Positions 1 through 8,623 of a stretch of 64,000 nt of DNA are shown one piece after another. Source of the stretch: Cupriavidus gilardii (GTDB taxonomy: Bacteria > Pseudomonadota > Gammaproteobacteria > Burkholderiales > Burkholderiaceae); NCBI RefSeq assembly GCF_013314895.1, contig NZ_JABTYE010000001.1:124001-188000 (forward strand), given 5' to 3'. The notes under the pieces were generated by a model. The model was not told the origin of the DNA and ran no database searches. It worked only from the letters and a program-made list of their open reading frames with translations. Numbering within the stretch: position 1 is the stretch's first letter; each line of letters starts with the position of its first letter. The position numbers and the translations under genes are program-made.

Positions 1-584
1 TGCTCTTCTCTGAGTAGGCTGAGTGGCCTCTTAGCCGGACAGGCAGCCTAAGCGATTGCTCCTCGTGTGTTATCGCGACGCGTTCTGCGCCGCCTAACGG
101 TGCGGCTGAATCGCCTCACTGCTGCTGAGCGGCCTCGACGGCTTTCGTCGTTGGCCGCTCCACGCATTATGTTGCAGCACCAACGTTGGAAGTCGAACGG
201 TGGCGTTGGATCGATATAGGTCGTTGCTCGTGCTCCTTCATCTTCTGACTCTGCGCCGACACCTCTGTACTGTCCGGGTACAGCGGTCCACTTTCTTCAG
301 CTTAGTTAAACTATCAAGAACTGGTTTTTTTGATTCGCCAAACCACATTCAGCTGCGCACATTCCCTATACAGATATTGTAAAAATCTCAACTCGGAATC
401 CGCCGCACGGCGTTGCGGTTTGGGTCGCACCCAAGCGGATCGTCGGGAATATCCCGTCCGATTTCAATCCGTCGATCGGATCCTCGGATAGGCGAGAGGG
501 GGTGCCGCCTCTGTCCCACCCATTCCACGCTTCGATGCCACGCCGGCCAAGGGTTGACCCCAATGGAACCCCCTCCGCCCAAAT
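1..584. other. Non-coding left edge, no supported gene
   Basis: This stretch before the first gene has no reading frame that looks like a protein. The small frames present lack a family signature and the codon bias seen in neighbouring genes. Base composition is somewhat less G+C rich than the genes to the right. A T-rich run with poor coding character lies around 320-335. It may hold the end of an upstream transcription unit and the promoter region of the regulator at 633. I see no tRNA fold or insertion-sequence end. Confidence 0.5.
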
Positions 585-613
585 TTGTATGATGACCTTA
601 TTACCTGATAAGG
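585..613. promoter_or_regulatory. Candidate GntR/FadR-type operator upstream of the regulator
   Basis: CCTTAT (596-601) and ATAAGG (608-613) form a perfect inverted repeat around TACCTG, 20 bases before the regulator's ATG. The half-site-like TTGTATGATGAC (585-596) overlaps its left side and resembles sites of FCD-domain GntR regulators of sugar-acid pathways. The position suggests autoregulation and control of the downstream operon. This is inferred from symmetry and place only. Confidence 0.45.
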
Positions 614-632
614 CGTCACACCACCCAACGGC

Positions 633-1337
633 ATGTTCGACAAGGTTTCCGCCCCCGCGATGAGCGATACGGTCGCTCAGCAACTGCTCAAGCAGATCGA
701 GATCGGCAGTTTTGCGGGTACCGGCAAGCTGCCTACCGAGGCTGTGCTGGCCCAGCAGTTCGGCGTCAGCCGCACGGTGATTCGGGAGGCGATCTCCCGG
801 CTGAAGAACGAAGGCGTAGTGGAGCCGCGCCAGGGCAGCGGCGTGTTCGTCAAGGAGCATGGCGCGATCCGGCCGCTGCGCATCGACTACGCCGAGGCGG
901 TCGAGGCCAGCTCGATGCCGCATTTGCTGGCCGTGCGCCGCGCCATCGAGGCGGAGGTGGCGGCCGAGGCCGCGCGGCGCTGCACGGATCGGGATATCGC
1001 CGAGATCGACGCGGCGCTGGCCAACATCGACGAGGCGGCGGCCGCCGGGCGCGATGGCGTGGCCGAGGATGTGGCCTTCCACCGCAAGATCGCCGCGGTG
1101 ACCGGCAACCCCTATTTCATCAAGACACTGAATTTCCTGAACCAGTACCTCGAGGCCGGCGTGGCGGTGACCCGCCGCAACGAGGCGACACGTGACGATT
1201 TCTCGCGCCAGGTGCGCGAAGAACATGCGGCCATCGTCGACGCGATCCGCGCGCGCGACCCCATGGCGGCGCGCAATGCCGCCCTCACCCACCTGTACAA
1301 CGCCGAGCGCCGGCTGTCGCAAGCCGGCATCTGCTGA
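633..1337 (+). CDS. GntR family (FadR subfamily, FCD domain) transcriptional regulator
   Basis: A 234-residue DNA-binding regulator, the usual length for the FadR subfamily. The winged helix-turn-helix spans about residues 10-75 and carries the signature LPTEAVLAQQFGVSRTVIRE and a GSGVFV wing. The C-terminal all-helical FCD ligand domain spans about residues 95-225, with His-containing segments (VAFH, EEHAAI, ALTHLYN) typical of its metal and acid-ligand pocket. It lies 39 bases before ltnD in the same orientation and has a palindrome in front of its own start. It is therefore probably the local regulator of the threonate/erythronate genes and relieved by a pathway acid. The ligand is inferred from context. 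Confidence 0.9.
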   Translation: MFDKVSAPAMSDTVAQQLLKQIEIGSFAGTGKLPTEAVLAQQFGVSRTVIREAISRLKNEGVVEPRQGSGVFVKEHGAIRPLRIDYAEAVEASSMPHLLAVRRAIEAEVAAEAARRCTDRDIAEIDAALANIDEAAAAGRDGVAEDVAFHRKIAAVTGNPYFIKTLNFLNQYLEAGVAVTRRNEATRDDFSRQVREEHAAIVDAIRARDPMAARNAALTHLYNAERRLSQAGIC

Positions 1338-1376
1338 GCGGCCGCAGCGGCGGCGCGCGCCAACCAGAGACAGATC

Positions 1377-2267
1377 ATGTCACGACATATTGGAGTCATC
1401 GGCCTCGGTGCCATGGGCCTCGGCGTTGCGCGCTCGCTGTTGCGCGCGGGCTTTCGTGTTCACGCCTGCGACGTGCGCGACGATGTGCTGCGCGCGTTCG
1501 CCGCCGAAGGTGGCATCGCGTGCGCCACGCCGGCCGAATTGGGCGCGCAGTGCGACGTGGTGGTGACGCTGGTGGTCAATGCCGCGCAGACCGAAGCGGT
1601 ACTGCTCGGCGAGCACGGCGCGGCAGCCCGCATGAAGCCCGGCAGCGTCGTGATCGCCAGCGCCACGGTGGCCCCGGACTTCGCCGTGCAGCTGGGCGAG
1701 CGCCTGGAAGCGGCGGGACTGCTGATGCTCGACGCGCCGGTGTCGGGTGGCGCCGCGCGCGCGGCATCGGGCGAGATGACGATGATGACGTCGGGACCGG
1801 CGGCCGCCTATGCCGCCTGCGAGGATGTGCTCGAGGCCATGGCTGGCAAGGTCTACCGCCTCGGTGAGCAGTACGGCGCCGGCTCGAAGGTCAAGATCAT
1901 CAATCAATTGCTGGCCGGCGTACATATCGCGGCCGCTGCCGAAGCGATGGCGCTAGGTCTGCGCGAGGGCGTCGATCCCGACGCGCTGTACGACGTGATC
2001 ACCCATAGCGCCGGCAACTCGTGGATGTTCGAGAACCGCGTGCCGCATATCCTCAATGGCGATTACACGCCGCTGTCCGCCGTCGACATCTTCGTCAAGG
2101 ATCTGGGCCTGGTGCTCGATACCGCGCGCCGCAGCAAGTTTCCTCTGCCGCTGTCGGCCACCGCCCACCAGATGTTCATGAGCGCGTCCAGCGCCGGCCA
2201 TGGCGGCGAGGACGATTCCGCGGTGATCAAGACCTTCCCCGGCATCACGCTGCCGCCCGCACGCTGA
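1377..2267 (+). CDS. ltnD: L-threonate dehydrogenase, 3-hydroxyisobutyrate dehydrogenase family
   Basis: An NAD-dependent beta-hydroxyacid dehydrogenase of 296 residues, expected to oxidise L-threonate at C2 to 2-oxo-tetronate. The N-terminal Rossmann motif is GVIGLGAMGLG (residues 6-16). The substrate-binding stretch DAPVSGG follows at about 119-125. The catalytic region GAGSKVKIINQ at about 167-177 supplies the lysine (K173) and asparagine of this family. The family alone does not fix the substrate. The assignment rests on the adjacent otnK, otnC, otnI and denD genes, which match the C. necator four-carbon sugar-acid pathway. Related enzymes of the family (tartronate semialdehyde reductase, HIBADH) are the alternative. 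Confidence 0.85.
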   Translation: MSRHIGVIGLGAMGLGVARSLLRAGFRVHACDVRDDVLRAFAAEGGIACATPAELGAQCDVVVTLVVNAAQTEAVLLGEHGAAARMKPGSVVIASATVAPDFAVQLGERLEAAGLLMLDAPVSGGAARAASGEMTMMTSGPAAAYAACEDVLEAMAGKVYRLGEQYGAGSKVKIINQLLAGVHIAAAAEAMALGLREGVDPDALYDVITHSAGNSWMFENRVPHILNGDYTPLSAVDIFVKDLGLVLDTARRSKFPLPLSATAHQMFMSASSAGHGGEDDSAVIKTFPGITLPPAR

Positions 2268-2322
2268 CTTCGAACACGCTGAGCGCCCTTCGTTGCCGCT
2301 ATCCGTTCTTCCTCGTTCGTCC

Positions 2323-3693
2323 ATGTCCCAGTCCAACACGCCCCGCCCGCTCCTGGGTTGTATCGCCGACGATTTCACCGGCGCCACCGATCTGGCCAAT
2401 ATGCTGGTCAAGAGCGGCATGCGCACCGTGCAGACCATCGGCGTACCGCCGTCCGCGGCGCCGCTGCAGGCGGACGCCATCGTGGTGGCGCTCAAATCGC
2501 GCACCATCCCGGCTGCCGACGCCATCGCGCAATCGCTGGCCGCGCTCGCCTGGCTGCGCGAACAGGGCTGCCGCCAGTTCTTCTTCAAGTACTGCTCGAC
2601 CTTCGACTCCACCGACGCCGGCAATATCGGCCCGGTGGCCGAGGCCCTGCTCGATGCGCTGGGCCAACAGCCCGGCTTCTCGATCGCTTGCCCGGCCTTT
2701 CCGGAGAATGGCCGCACCGTCTTTCGGGGCCACCTGTTCGTCGGCGATGCGCTGCTTAACGAGTCCGGCATGCAGAACCACCCGCTGACGCCGATGCGCG
2801 ATGCCAATCTGGTACGCGTGCTGCAACGGCAGACCACGGCCAAGGTCGGCCTGATCCGCTACGACACGATTGCCGCGGGCTCAGCCGCGGTGCGCGAGGC
2901 GATCGCGCAGCTGCGCGTCGATGGGGTACGGCTGGCGATTGCCGATGCGCTGTCGGACCGCGATCTCCATGTACTGGGCGAAGCCTGCGCCGACCTGCCG
3001 CTGGTCACCGGCGGCTCCGGCATGGCGCTCGGCCTGCCCGCCAACTTCCGCCGCGCGGGTCTGTTGGCCGAGCGCACCGATGCCGCGCAACTGCCGCGCA
3101 TCGAGGGCTACGCCGCCGTGCTGGCAGGCAGCGCATCGCAGGCCACCAATGCGCAGGTAGCGGCATGGCGCGGGGTGGGGATGAATTCAGGGACGAATTC
3201 GGGAACGAGTTCCGGGACGAATCCCGGGCCGAACTCGCCGGCCCACGCCCGCCCGAGTTTCCGCATCGACCCGCTCGCGGTGGCACGCGGCGAAGCGGTG
3301 GTCGAACAGGCGCTGGCGTTTGCCCGATCGCATCTGCCCGAGCCGGTGCTGATCTACGCCACCGCCACGCCCGACGAAGTGCGTCACGTCCAGCAGGCGC
3401 TCGGCGTGACGGAGGCCGGGCAACTGGTGGAGGCGACGCTCGCCGCCATCGCGCGCGGTCTGCGTGAGATGGGCGTGCGCAAGTTCGTGGTCGCCGGCGG
3501 CGAAACGTCGGGCGCCGTCGTGCAGGCGCTCGAGGTGAAATCGCTGCAGATCGGCGCGCAGATCGATCCCGGCGTGCCGGCCACCGCCACCATCGACGCC
3601 GAGCCATTGGGGCTGGCACTCAAGTCTGGCAATTTCGGCGCGGTGGACTTCTTTTCCAAGGCGCTGCGCCAACTGGAAGGAGGCGTGCAATGA
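2323..3693 (+). CDS. otnK: 3-oxo-tetronate kinase (four-carbon acid sugar kinase)
   Basis: A 456-residue DUF1537-type kinase, expected to phosphorylate 3-oxo-tetronate at O4 using ATP. The N-terminal substrate domain opens with the family signature ADDFTGATD. The C-terminal nucleotide domain carries VAGGETSG near residues 392-399. I chose the ATG at 2323 because the protein then begins just before the conserved LGCIADDF; an in-frame TTG lies ten codons upstream. The stop overlaps the otnC start (ATGA), which implies translational coupling. Residues 288-303, in the linker between domains, are an unusual N-S-G-T repeat encoded by a 12-base tandem unit (3184-3231). It is probably a flexible linker. 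Confidence 0.88.
   Translation: MSQSNTPRPLLGCIADDFTGATDLANMLVKSGMRTVQTIGVPPSAAPLQADAIVVALKSRTIPAADAIAQSLAALAWLREQGCRQFFFKYCSTFDSTDAGNIGPVAEALLDALGQQPGFSIACPAFPENGRTVFRGHLFVGDALLNESGMQNHPLTPMRDANLVRVLQRQTTAKVGLIRYDTIAAGSAAVREAIAQLRVDGVRLAIADALSDRDLHVLGEACADLPLVTGGSGMALGLPANFRRAGLLAERTDAAQLPRIEGYAAVLAGSASQATNAQVAAWRGVGMNSGTNSGTSSGTNPGPNSPAHARPSFRIDPLAVARGEAVVEQALAFARSHLPEPVLIYATATPDEVRHVQQALGVTEAGQLVEATLAAIARGLREMGVRKFVVAGGETSGAVVQALEVKSLQIGAQIDPGVPATATIDAEPLGLALKSGNFGAVDFFSKALRQLEGGVQ
3184..3231 (+). repeat. 12-base tandem repeat inside otnK
   Basis: Four consecutive 12-base units start at 3184, 3196, 3208 and 3220. They encode NSGT, NSGT, SSGT and NPGP, followed by another NS. Differences between units are mostly synonymous or conservative, as expected of a slippage-born, partly aged repeat. 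It keeps the frame and lies between the two kinase domains. Confidence 0.8.
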
Positions 3694-4328
3694 GCGAGGA
3701 AGCCCGACTGCGCGAGGAAATCTGCACGATCGGCGCCAACCTGTATGCGCGCGGGCACGCGGTAGGCAGCGCCGGCAATATCAGCGCCCGGCTCGATGAC
3801 GGCTGGCTGATCACGCCAACCGACGCCTGCCTGGGCCGCCTGGACCCCGCGCGCATCGCCAAGGTCGATGCGAACGGCCAGCATGTGTCCGGGGACAAGC
3901 CATCGAAAACGCTGGCGTTGCATCGTGGCGTCTATGCCAACGACCCGAACGCGCACGGCGTGGTGCATACGCATTCGACGCATCTGGTCGCGCTGACGCT
4001 CGCAGGGGTCTGGAGCGAAGACGACGTGCTGCCGCCGATCACGCCCTACTACGTGATGAAGGTTGGCCATGTTCCGCTGCTGCGCTATCGGCGCCCTGGC
4101 CATGCGGAGGTGGCGGCGCAAGTGGCCGCGCTCGCCTCGCGCGTACGCGGCGTGTTGCTCGACCGGCTCGGCCCGGTGATGTGGGGCGCGTCGGTTTCGC
4201 AGGCGTCCTGGGCGCTCGAAGAACTCGAGGAAACCGCGCGCCTGTGGTTGATGACCGATCCCAAACCGGCGCCGCTCGACGCCGCGGCGCTCGACGAACT
4301 ACGCCAGACCTTCGGCGCACGCTGGTAG
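3690..4328 (+). CDS. otnC: 3-oxo-tetronate 4-phosphate decarboxylase, class II aldolase family
   Basis: A 212-residue metal-dependent enzyme of the class II aldolase/adducin fold. It is expected to decarboxylate 3-oxo-tetronate 4-phosphate to dihydroxyacetone phosphate and CO2. The phosphate-binding region GSAGNISARL lies at about residues 28-37. The metal-binding HTHSTH cluster lies at about 92-97. Length fits the family. The start overlaps the otnK stop by four bases. By fold alone it could be an L-fuculose-phosphate or ribulose-phosphate aldolase; the kinase, isomerase and two dehydrogenases around it support OtnC. Confidence 0.87.
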   Translation: MSEEARLREEICTIGANLYARGHAVGSAGNISARLDDGWLITPTDACLGRLDPARIAKVDANGQHVSGDKPSKTLALHRGVYANDPNAHGVVHTHSTHLVALTLAGVWSEDDVLPPITPYYVMKVGHVPLLRYRRPGHAEVAAQVAALASRVRGVLLDRLGPVMWGASVSQASWALEELEETARLWLMTDPKPAPLDAAALDELRQTFGARW

Positions 4329-4419
4329 CGAGCGCGCAGCCCGCGGTGTGCACGGGCTTTGATCACGCACACCGGCGCCGACACGATAGCCGGCCCGACA
4401 CAATCCAAGGAGACAACGC

Positions 4420-5741
4420 ATGACAGCCTACGACGCGGCAGTGCCCGCCTACGTCGACGCACCCGACAAAGCCGAACTCGACCTGACCTACCGCAAGGTG
4501 TTCTGGCGCATCGTGCCATTCCTGATGCTGTGCTACGTGGTGGCGTATCTGGACCGCGTCAATGTCGGCTTCGCCAAGCTGCAGATGTCGCAGGACCTGG
4601 CCTTCAGCGAGACCGTGTTCGGCCTGGGCGCCGGCATCTTCTTCCTCGGCTACTTCCTGTTCGAACTGCCGAGCAATATGCTGATGCACCGGCTCGGCGC
4701 CCGCATCTGGATCGCCCGCATCATGATCACCTGGGGCATCCTGTCGGCCATGTTCGCCTTCGTCACGACGCCGACGCAGTTCTATGTTCTGCGCTTTCTG
4801 CTGGGGCTGGCGGAGGCGGGTTTCTATCCCGGCGTGATCCTTTATCTGACCTACTGGTTCCCGTCGCACCGCCGCGCCAAGATCATCGCGGTATTCATGT
4901 CCGCGATTCCGGTATCGGGCATCTTCGGCAATCCGCTTTCCGGCTGGATCATGGAGAGCTTTCACGGCGGCGCGGGCTTCCACGGCTGGCAGTGGATGTT
5001 CGTACTGGAGGCCGTGCCCGCGGTGCTGATCGGCATCGCGACGATTCTCTATCTGGACAACAATATCCGCAGCGCCAAATGGCTGACCGAACGCGAAAAG
5101 CAGCTGCTGGCCGACGAAATCGCCGCGCAGCCGCAGGAACAGCAGAAGAACACGCACTCGTTGCGCGCGGTCTTCCGTGATCCGCGCCTGTGGTGGATGT
5201 CGCTGATCTACTTCGCCTTCGTGTCCGGGCAGTACGGCTGACGTTCTGGATGCCGACCTTCGTCAAATCGACCGGCATCAAGGGCACGCTGGAAATCGGG
5301 CTGCTGAGCGCGATTCCGTTCGTGGTGGCCATCGTCGCGATGAACCTGTTCGGCCATAGCGCTGACAAGCGCCGCGAGCGGCGCTGGCATCTGATCGTGC
5401 CGGCGCTGATGGGCACCGTCGGCTTTACCATTGCCGCATCCGCCACCGGCAACACCACGCTGTCGATCGTGGCGCTGTCGGTGGCCGCTGCGGGCGTGCT
5501 GACCTGCGCCCCGCTGTTCTGGTCCCTGCCAACCGCGTTTCTCGCCGGCAGCGCCGCCGCGGCCGGCATCGCCATCATCAATTCGATCGGCAATCTGGCC
5601 GGCTTCGCCAGCCCCTATCTGATCGGCTATCTGCGCGACGCCACCAACAGCACCGCCAGCGGCATGTATGTGCTGGCCGGCATGCTGGTGCTCGGTGCCG
5701 TCGCCGTGTGGCTGACGCCGGCCAGGCTGGTCAACCGCTAA
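4420..5741 (+). pseudogene. MFS sugar-acid transporter (ACS family), split by a one-base frameshift
   Basis: Reading from the ATG at 4420 (RBS AAGGAG) gives a 273-residue N-terminal half ending at a TGA at 5239-5241. The C-terminal half continues in another frame from CTG at 5238 to 5741. Joined at GGC/CTG, the two give one continuous major facilitator of about 440 residues with 12 membrane segments, the normal length. The family motif LDRVNVGFAKLQM lies after the first helix. The break, in the region of helix 7, is explained by loss of one C from GGCCTG. Family members carry galactonate, tartrate and similar acids, so this is the likely threonate/erythronate importer. As read it is broken, unless the missing base is a sequencing error. 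Confidence 0.85.
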
Positions 5742-5795
5742 TATGAATGCGGCGCGCTTGCGCCGCTTCCTTCCACCTCATCACGACTTGCCGCC

Positions 5796-6578
5796 ATGCC
5801 ACGCTTTGCCGCCAATCTTTCGATGATGTACAACGAGCACGCGTTCCTGGACCGCTTTGCCGCGGCCGCGAACGATGGCTTCCGTGCCGTCGAGTATCTG
5901 TTCCCCTACGATTACCCCGCGGCCGACCTGAAGTCGCGGCTCGATGCCAATGGCCTGCAGCAGGCGCTGTTCAATGCGCCGCCCGGCGACTGGGCTGCCG
6001 GTGAACGCGGCATTGCGTCGCTGCCCGGCCGGGAAGACGAATTCCGGCGCAGCATCGATACGGCGCTCGACTACGCGCGCGTGCTGGGCAACGACAAGCT
6101 GCACGTGATGGCGGGCCTCACGGCGCCGGGCGTGTCGCGCGAACAGCAACGCGCGCTCTATCTGCGCAACCTGGAGTACGCCGCCCGCACCGCGCAAGCC
6201 GACGGCATCACCGTAGTGATCGAGCCGATCAACACGCGCGATATCCCGGGCTTCTTCCTGAACCGCCAGGACGAGGCGCAGGCGATCTGCGGCGAGATTG
6301 GTGCGCCCAACCTCAAGGTGCAGTTCGATTGCTATCACTGCCAGATCGTCGAAGGCGATGTGGCCACCAAGCTCAAGCGCGACATGGCGGGCATCGGGCA
6401 TATCCAGATCGCCGGCGTGCCGGAGCGGCAGGAGCCGGATATCGGCGAGTTGAACTATCCCTATCTGTTCGACGTGATCGACGCGCTCGGATACCAGGGC
6501 TGGATCGGCTGCGAATATCGCCCCAGGGCCGGCACCAGCGAAGGGCTTGGCTGGCTGCGCGCCTGGCTGCAGCGGTAA
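5796..6578 (+). CDS. otnI: 2-oxo-tetronate isomerase, hydroxypyruvate isomerase family
   Basis: A 260-residue TIM-barrel isomerase of the AP-endonuclease-2/hydroxypyruvate isomerase superfamily. It is expected to convert 2-oxo-tetronate to 3-oxo-tetronate, the branch point shared by L-threonate and D-erythronate. It begins with [10 protein letters not shown], typical of Hyi-like enzymes. The probable catalytic glutamates lie in [10 protein letters not shown] (about residue 145) and near the C-terminus in [16 protein letters not shown]. Length matches Hyi (about 258). By sequence it could be hydroxypyruvate isomerase; position between the transporter and denD favours OtnI. Confidence 0.85.
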   Translation: MPRFAANLSMMYNEHAFLDRFAAAANDGFRAVEYLFPYDYPAADLKSRLDANGLQQALFNAPPGDWAAGERGIASLPGREDEFRRSIDTALDYARVLGNDKLHVMAGLTAPGVSREQQRALYLRNLEYAARTAQADGITVVIEPINTRDIPGFFLNRQDEAQAICGEIGAPNLKVQFDCYHCQIVEGDVATKLKRDMAGIGHIQIAGVPERQEPDIGELNYPYLFDVIDALGYQGWIGCEYRPRAGTSEGLGWLRAWLQR

Positions 6579-6647
6579 TCATCGCGGTAGCAGAGGCATT
6601 CACGGCGGGCCGCCCGCCGATCTCGCGATTCAACAAGGCAACGCATC

Positions 6648-7619
6648 ATGAAAGTACTGATTACCGGCGGCGCCGGTTTCCTCGGCCAGCGTCTGGCCAA
6701 ACAGCTGCTGGCGCGCGGCGAATTGACCGGCCCCGACGGCAAGCCGGCGTCCATCACCGAACTGGTGCTGGTCGATGTCGTGCAAGGCAGCGACCTGGGC
6801 GACAAGCGCGTGACCGCGCTCGTCGGCGATATCGCCGACCCTGCTCTGCTCGAACGCGCGATCGACGGCGATACCGCGGTGGTGTTCCATCTGGCCGCCA
6901 TCGTCAGCGGACAGGCGGAGGCCGATTTCGATCTGGGCATGCGTATCAACCTCGACGCCTCGCGCACGCTGCTCGAAGTGTGCCGAGCCCGGGGCCATCG
7001 GCCGCGCGTCGTGTTCACCAGCTCGGTCGCCGTCTATGGCGGCACGCTGCCCGAGGTGGTGCGCGACGATACCGCGCTCAATCCGCAATCGTCCTACGGC
7101 ACGCAGAAGGCGATCGCCGAATTGATGCTGGCCGATTACAGCCGGCGCGGCTTTGTCGACGGCATCGTGCTGCGGCTGCCGACGATCAGCGTGCGCCCCG
7201 GCCGGCCCAATGCCGCCGCATCGTCGTTTGCCAGCGGCATCATTCGCGAACCGCTGAACGGCGAGAAAGCGATCTGCCCGGTGCCGGGCGACACGCGGCT
7301 ATGGCTGTTGTCGCCGCGCCGCGCGATCGAGGCGCTGATTGCGGGCAGCGAACTGCCCGGCGAACGGCTGGGCAACCGGCGCATCGTCAATCTGCCGGGC
7401 GTTTCCGTGACCGTGGATGAAATGATCGCATCGCTGCGCGAAGTGGCCGGCGACGAGGTAGCGAACCGCATTCGCCGCGAGCCCGACGCCCGCGTTCAGC
7501 AGATCGTCGGCAGCTGGCCGGGCCGATGGGACACGACGCGTGCCGAGCAACTGGGGCTGCGCGGCGACGCCAGCTTCGCCGATGTCGTGCGGGCTTATAT
7601 CGAGGACGAGTTGCGCTAG
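6648..7619 (+). CDS. denD: D-erythronate dehydrogenase, extended SDR/epimerase family
   Basis: A 323-residue NAD-dependent extended short-chain dehydrogenase, expected to oxidise D-erythronate at C2 to its 2-oxo acid, which OtnI then isomerises. The N-terminus MKVLITGGAGFLG is the dinucleotide-binding motif. The catalytic tyrosine and lysine are in SSYGTQKA (about residues 148-155), preceded by the FTSSVAVYGG strand. It closes the cluster and faces the aph-like gene, with only 24 bases between the stops. Generic annotation would be NAD-dependent epimerase; the cluster decides the call. Confidence 0.85.
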   Translation: MKVLITGGAGFLGQRLAKQLLARGELTGPDGKPASITELVLVDVVQGSDLGDKRVTALVGDIADPALLERAIDGDTAVVFHLAAIVSGQAEADFDLGMRINLDASRTLLEVCRARGHRPRVVFTSSVAVYGGTLPEVVRDDTALNPQSSYGTQKAIAELMLADYSRRGFVDGIVLRLPTISVRPGRPNAAASSFASGIIREPLNGEKAICPVPGDTRLWLLSPRRAIEALIAGSELPGERLGNRRIVNLPGVSVTVDEMIASLREVAGDEVANRIRREPDARVQQIVGSWPGRWDTTRAEQLGLRGDASFADVVRAYIEDELR

Positions 7620-7643
7620 GGCGAACGCGGACGGCAGCGCCGT

Positions 7644-8444
7644 TCACCCCCAGGTTAGCGGATCGAGCCGCAGGTAGAAGGTCAATCGTTCACGGTCGGC
7701 CGTCACTTCAAGCGTGTCGAACAGCATGGCGAATGCCTGTTCGGCCTGCTGCGTTGACTCCCAGCTTTCTTCCGCATTGGCCACCATCAGCGCAAGGTCG
7801 GCATAGCGGTCCGCCCTGCCGAGCCGACCCAGGTCGATCAGCCCCGTACATTGCAGCGTGTGCGGGTCGACCATGAAGTTCGGCAGGCACGGATCGCCGT
7901 GACAGACGACCGTCGACTGCGCCTCCTGCGCAAGACGGCCGGGCAGTTCGCGTTCCACGCGCGACAGCAGTTCGGGGCCCGACATACCCTTGTCCTCGTC
8001 GGGGAGAAAGTCTGGATTGACTGCATCTCGCGCCACCACGCCCACTGCGAGCTCGAACATCCTCGACAGACTCCGATCGAACGGGCAGTCTTGGGGCTGC
8101 AACGCGTGCAGGGCACCAAGCTGCCGCACCATCGACGGCCACGCCACGAGCAAATCCGTACCCGGCAAATCGGCCGCTGGCACGCCTGGTACGGCCGTCA
8201 TTACGAGGCAGGCTCCACTCCCTGATTCATGCCAGTCGAGCACCCTGGGGCAGGCAAGGCCTTTGCCCTCCAGCCATGCCAGGCGATCGCGCTCCGCGGC
8301 GAGATCCGCCGAGCGCGAAGCCGGCGCAATCTTCGCAAAGGCCTGGCCGTCATCGCGCCGATAGACAAGATCGCCCGATTCCCCCGTTCGGACCGGAATC
8401 CAGCGAAAGCGGTCGTTATCGGCCAGGGCCGCCAGCAGCGTCAT
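7644..8444 (-). CDS. APH(3'')-I-type aminoglycoside (streptomycin) 3''-phosphotransferase homologue
   Basis: A 266-residue kinase-like phosphotransferase, almost the same length as StrA/APH(3'')-Ib (267). Stretches match my memory of StrA closely: GVPAADL, AVNPDFLPDEDK, VCHGDPC, NFMVDP, GLIDLGRLG and the C-terminal FYLRLDPLTWG. The catalytic HGD with D184 and the metal-binding IDLG at 203-206 are intact, so ATP-dependent phosphorylation of streptomycin is expected. The ATG at 8444 is preceded by GGAAAGG. No strB, integron, transposon or repeat flanks it, and its composition matches the chromosome, so it looks resident. Expression and actual resistance are not shown by the sequence. Confidence 0.87.
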   Translation of the reverse strand: MTLLAALADNDRFRWIPVRTGESGDLVYRRDDGQAFAKIAPASRSADLAAERDRLAWLEGKGLACPRVLDWHESGSGACLVMTAVPGVPAADLPGTDLLVAWPSMVRQLGALHALQPQDCPFDRSLSRMFELAVGVVARDAVNPDFLPDEDKGMSGPELLSRVERELPGRLAQEAQSTVVCHGDPCLPNFMVDPHTLQCTGLIDLGRLGRADRYADLALMVANAEESWESTQQAEQAFAMLFDTLEVTADRERLTFYLRLDPLTWG

Positions 8445-8623
8445 TTCCTTTCCCCCTCTGTCCTGTGCGGCATCTTGCCCGAAACAGGAATTCGCGCTGG
8501 TAGACCAGACCCGGAATCGAGGCCGGCGCGGCGTCGCCCTCGAACAAGCTGAACTGTTCCATCGCGTCCCCTGGCGTAGCATTGCACCTGGCCAGTCTAC
8601 GCCGACGACGCCGTCGGGCAACC

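Noticed and set aside
200..382. A 60-codon plus-strand frame in the left edge
   Set aside because: Leucine/arginine-rich, no RBS, no family resemblance.
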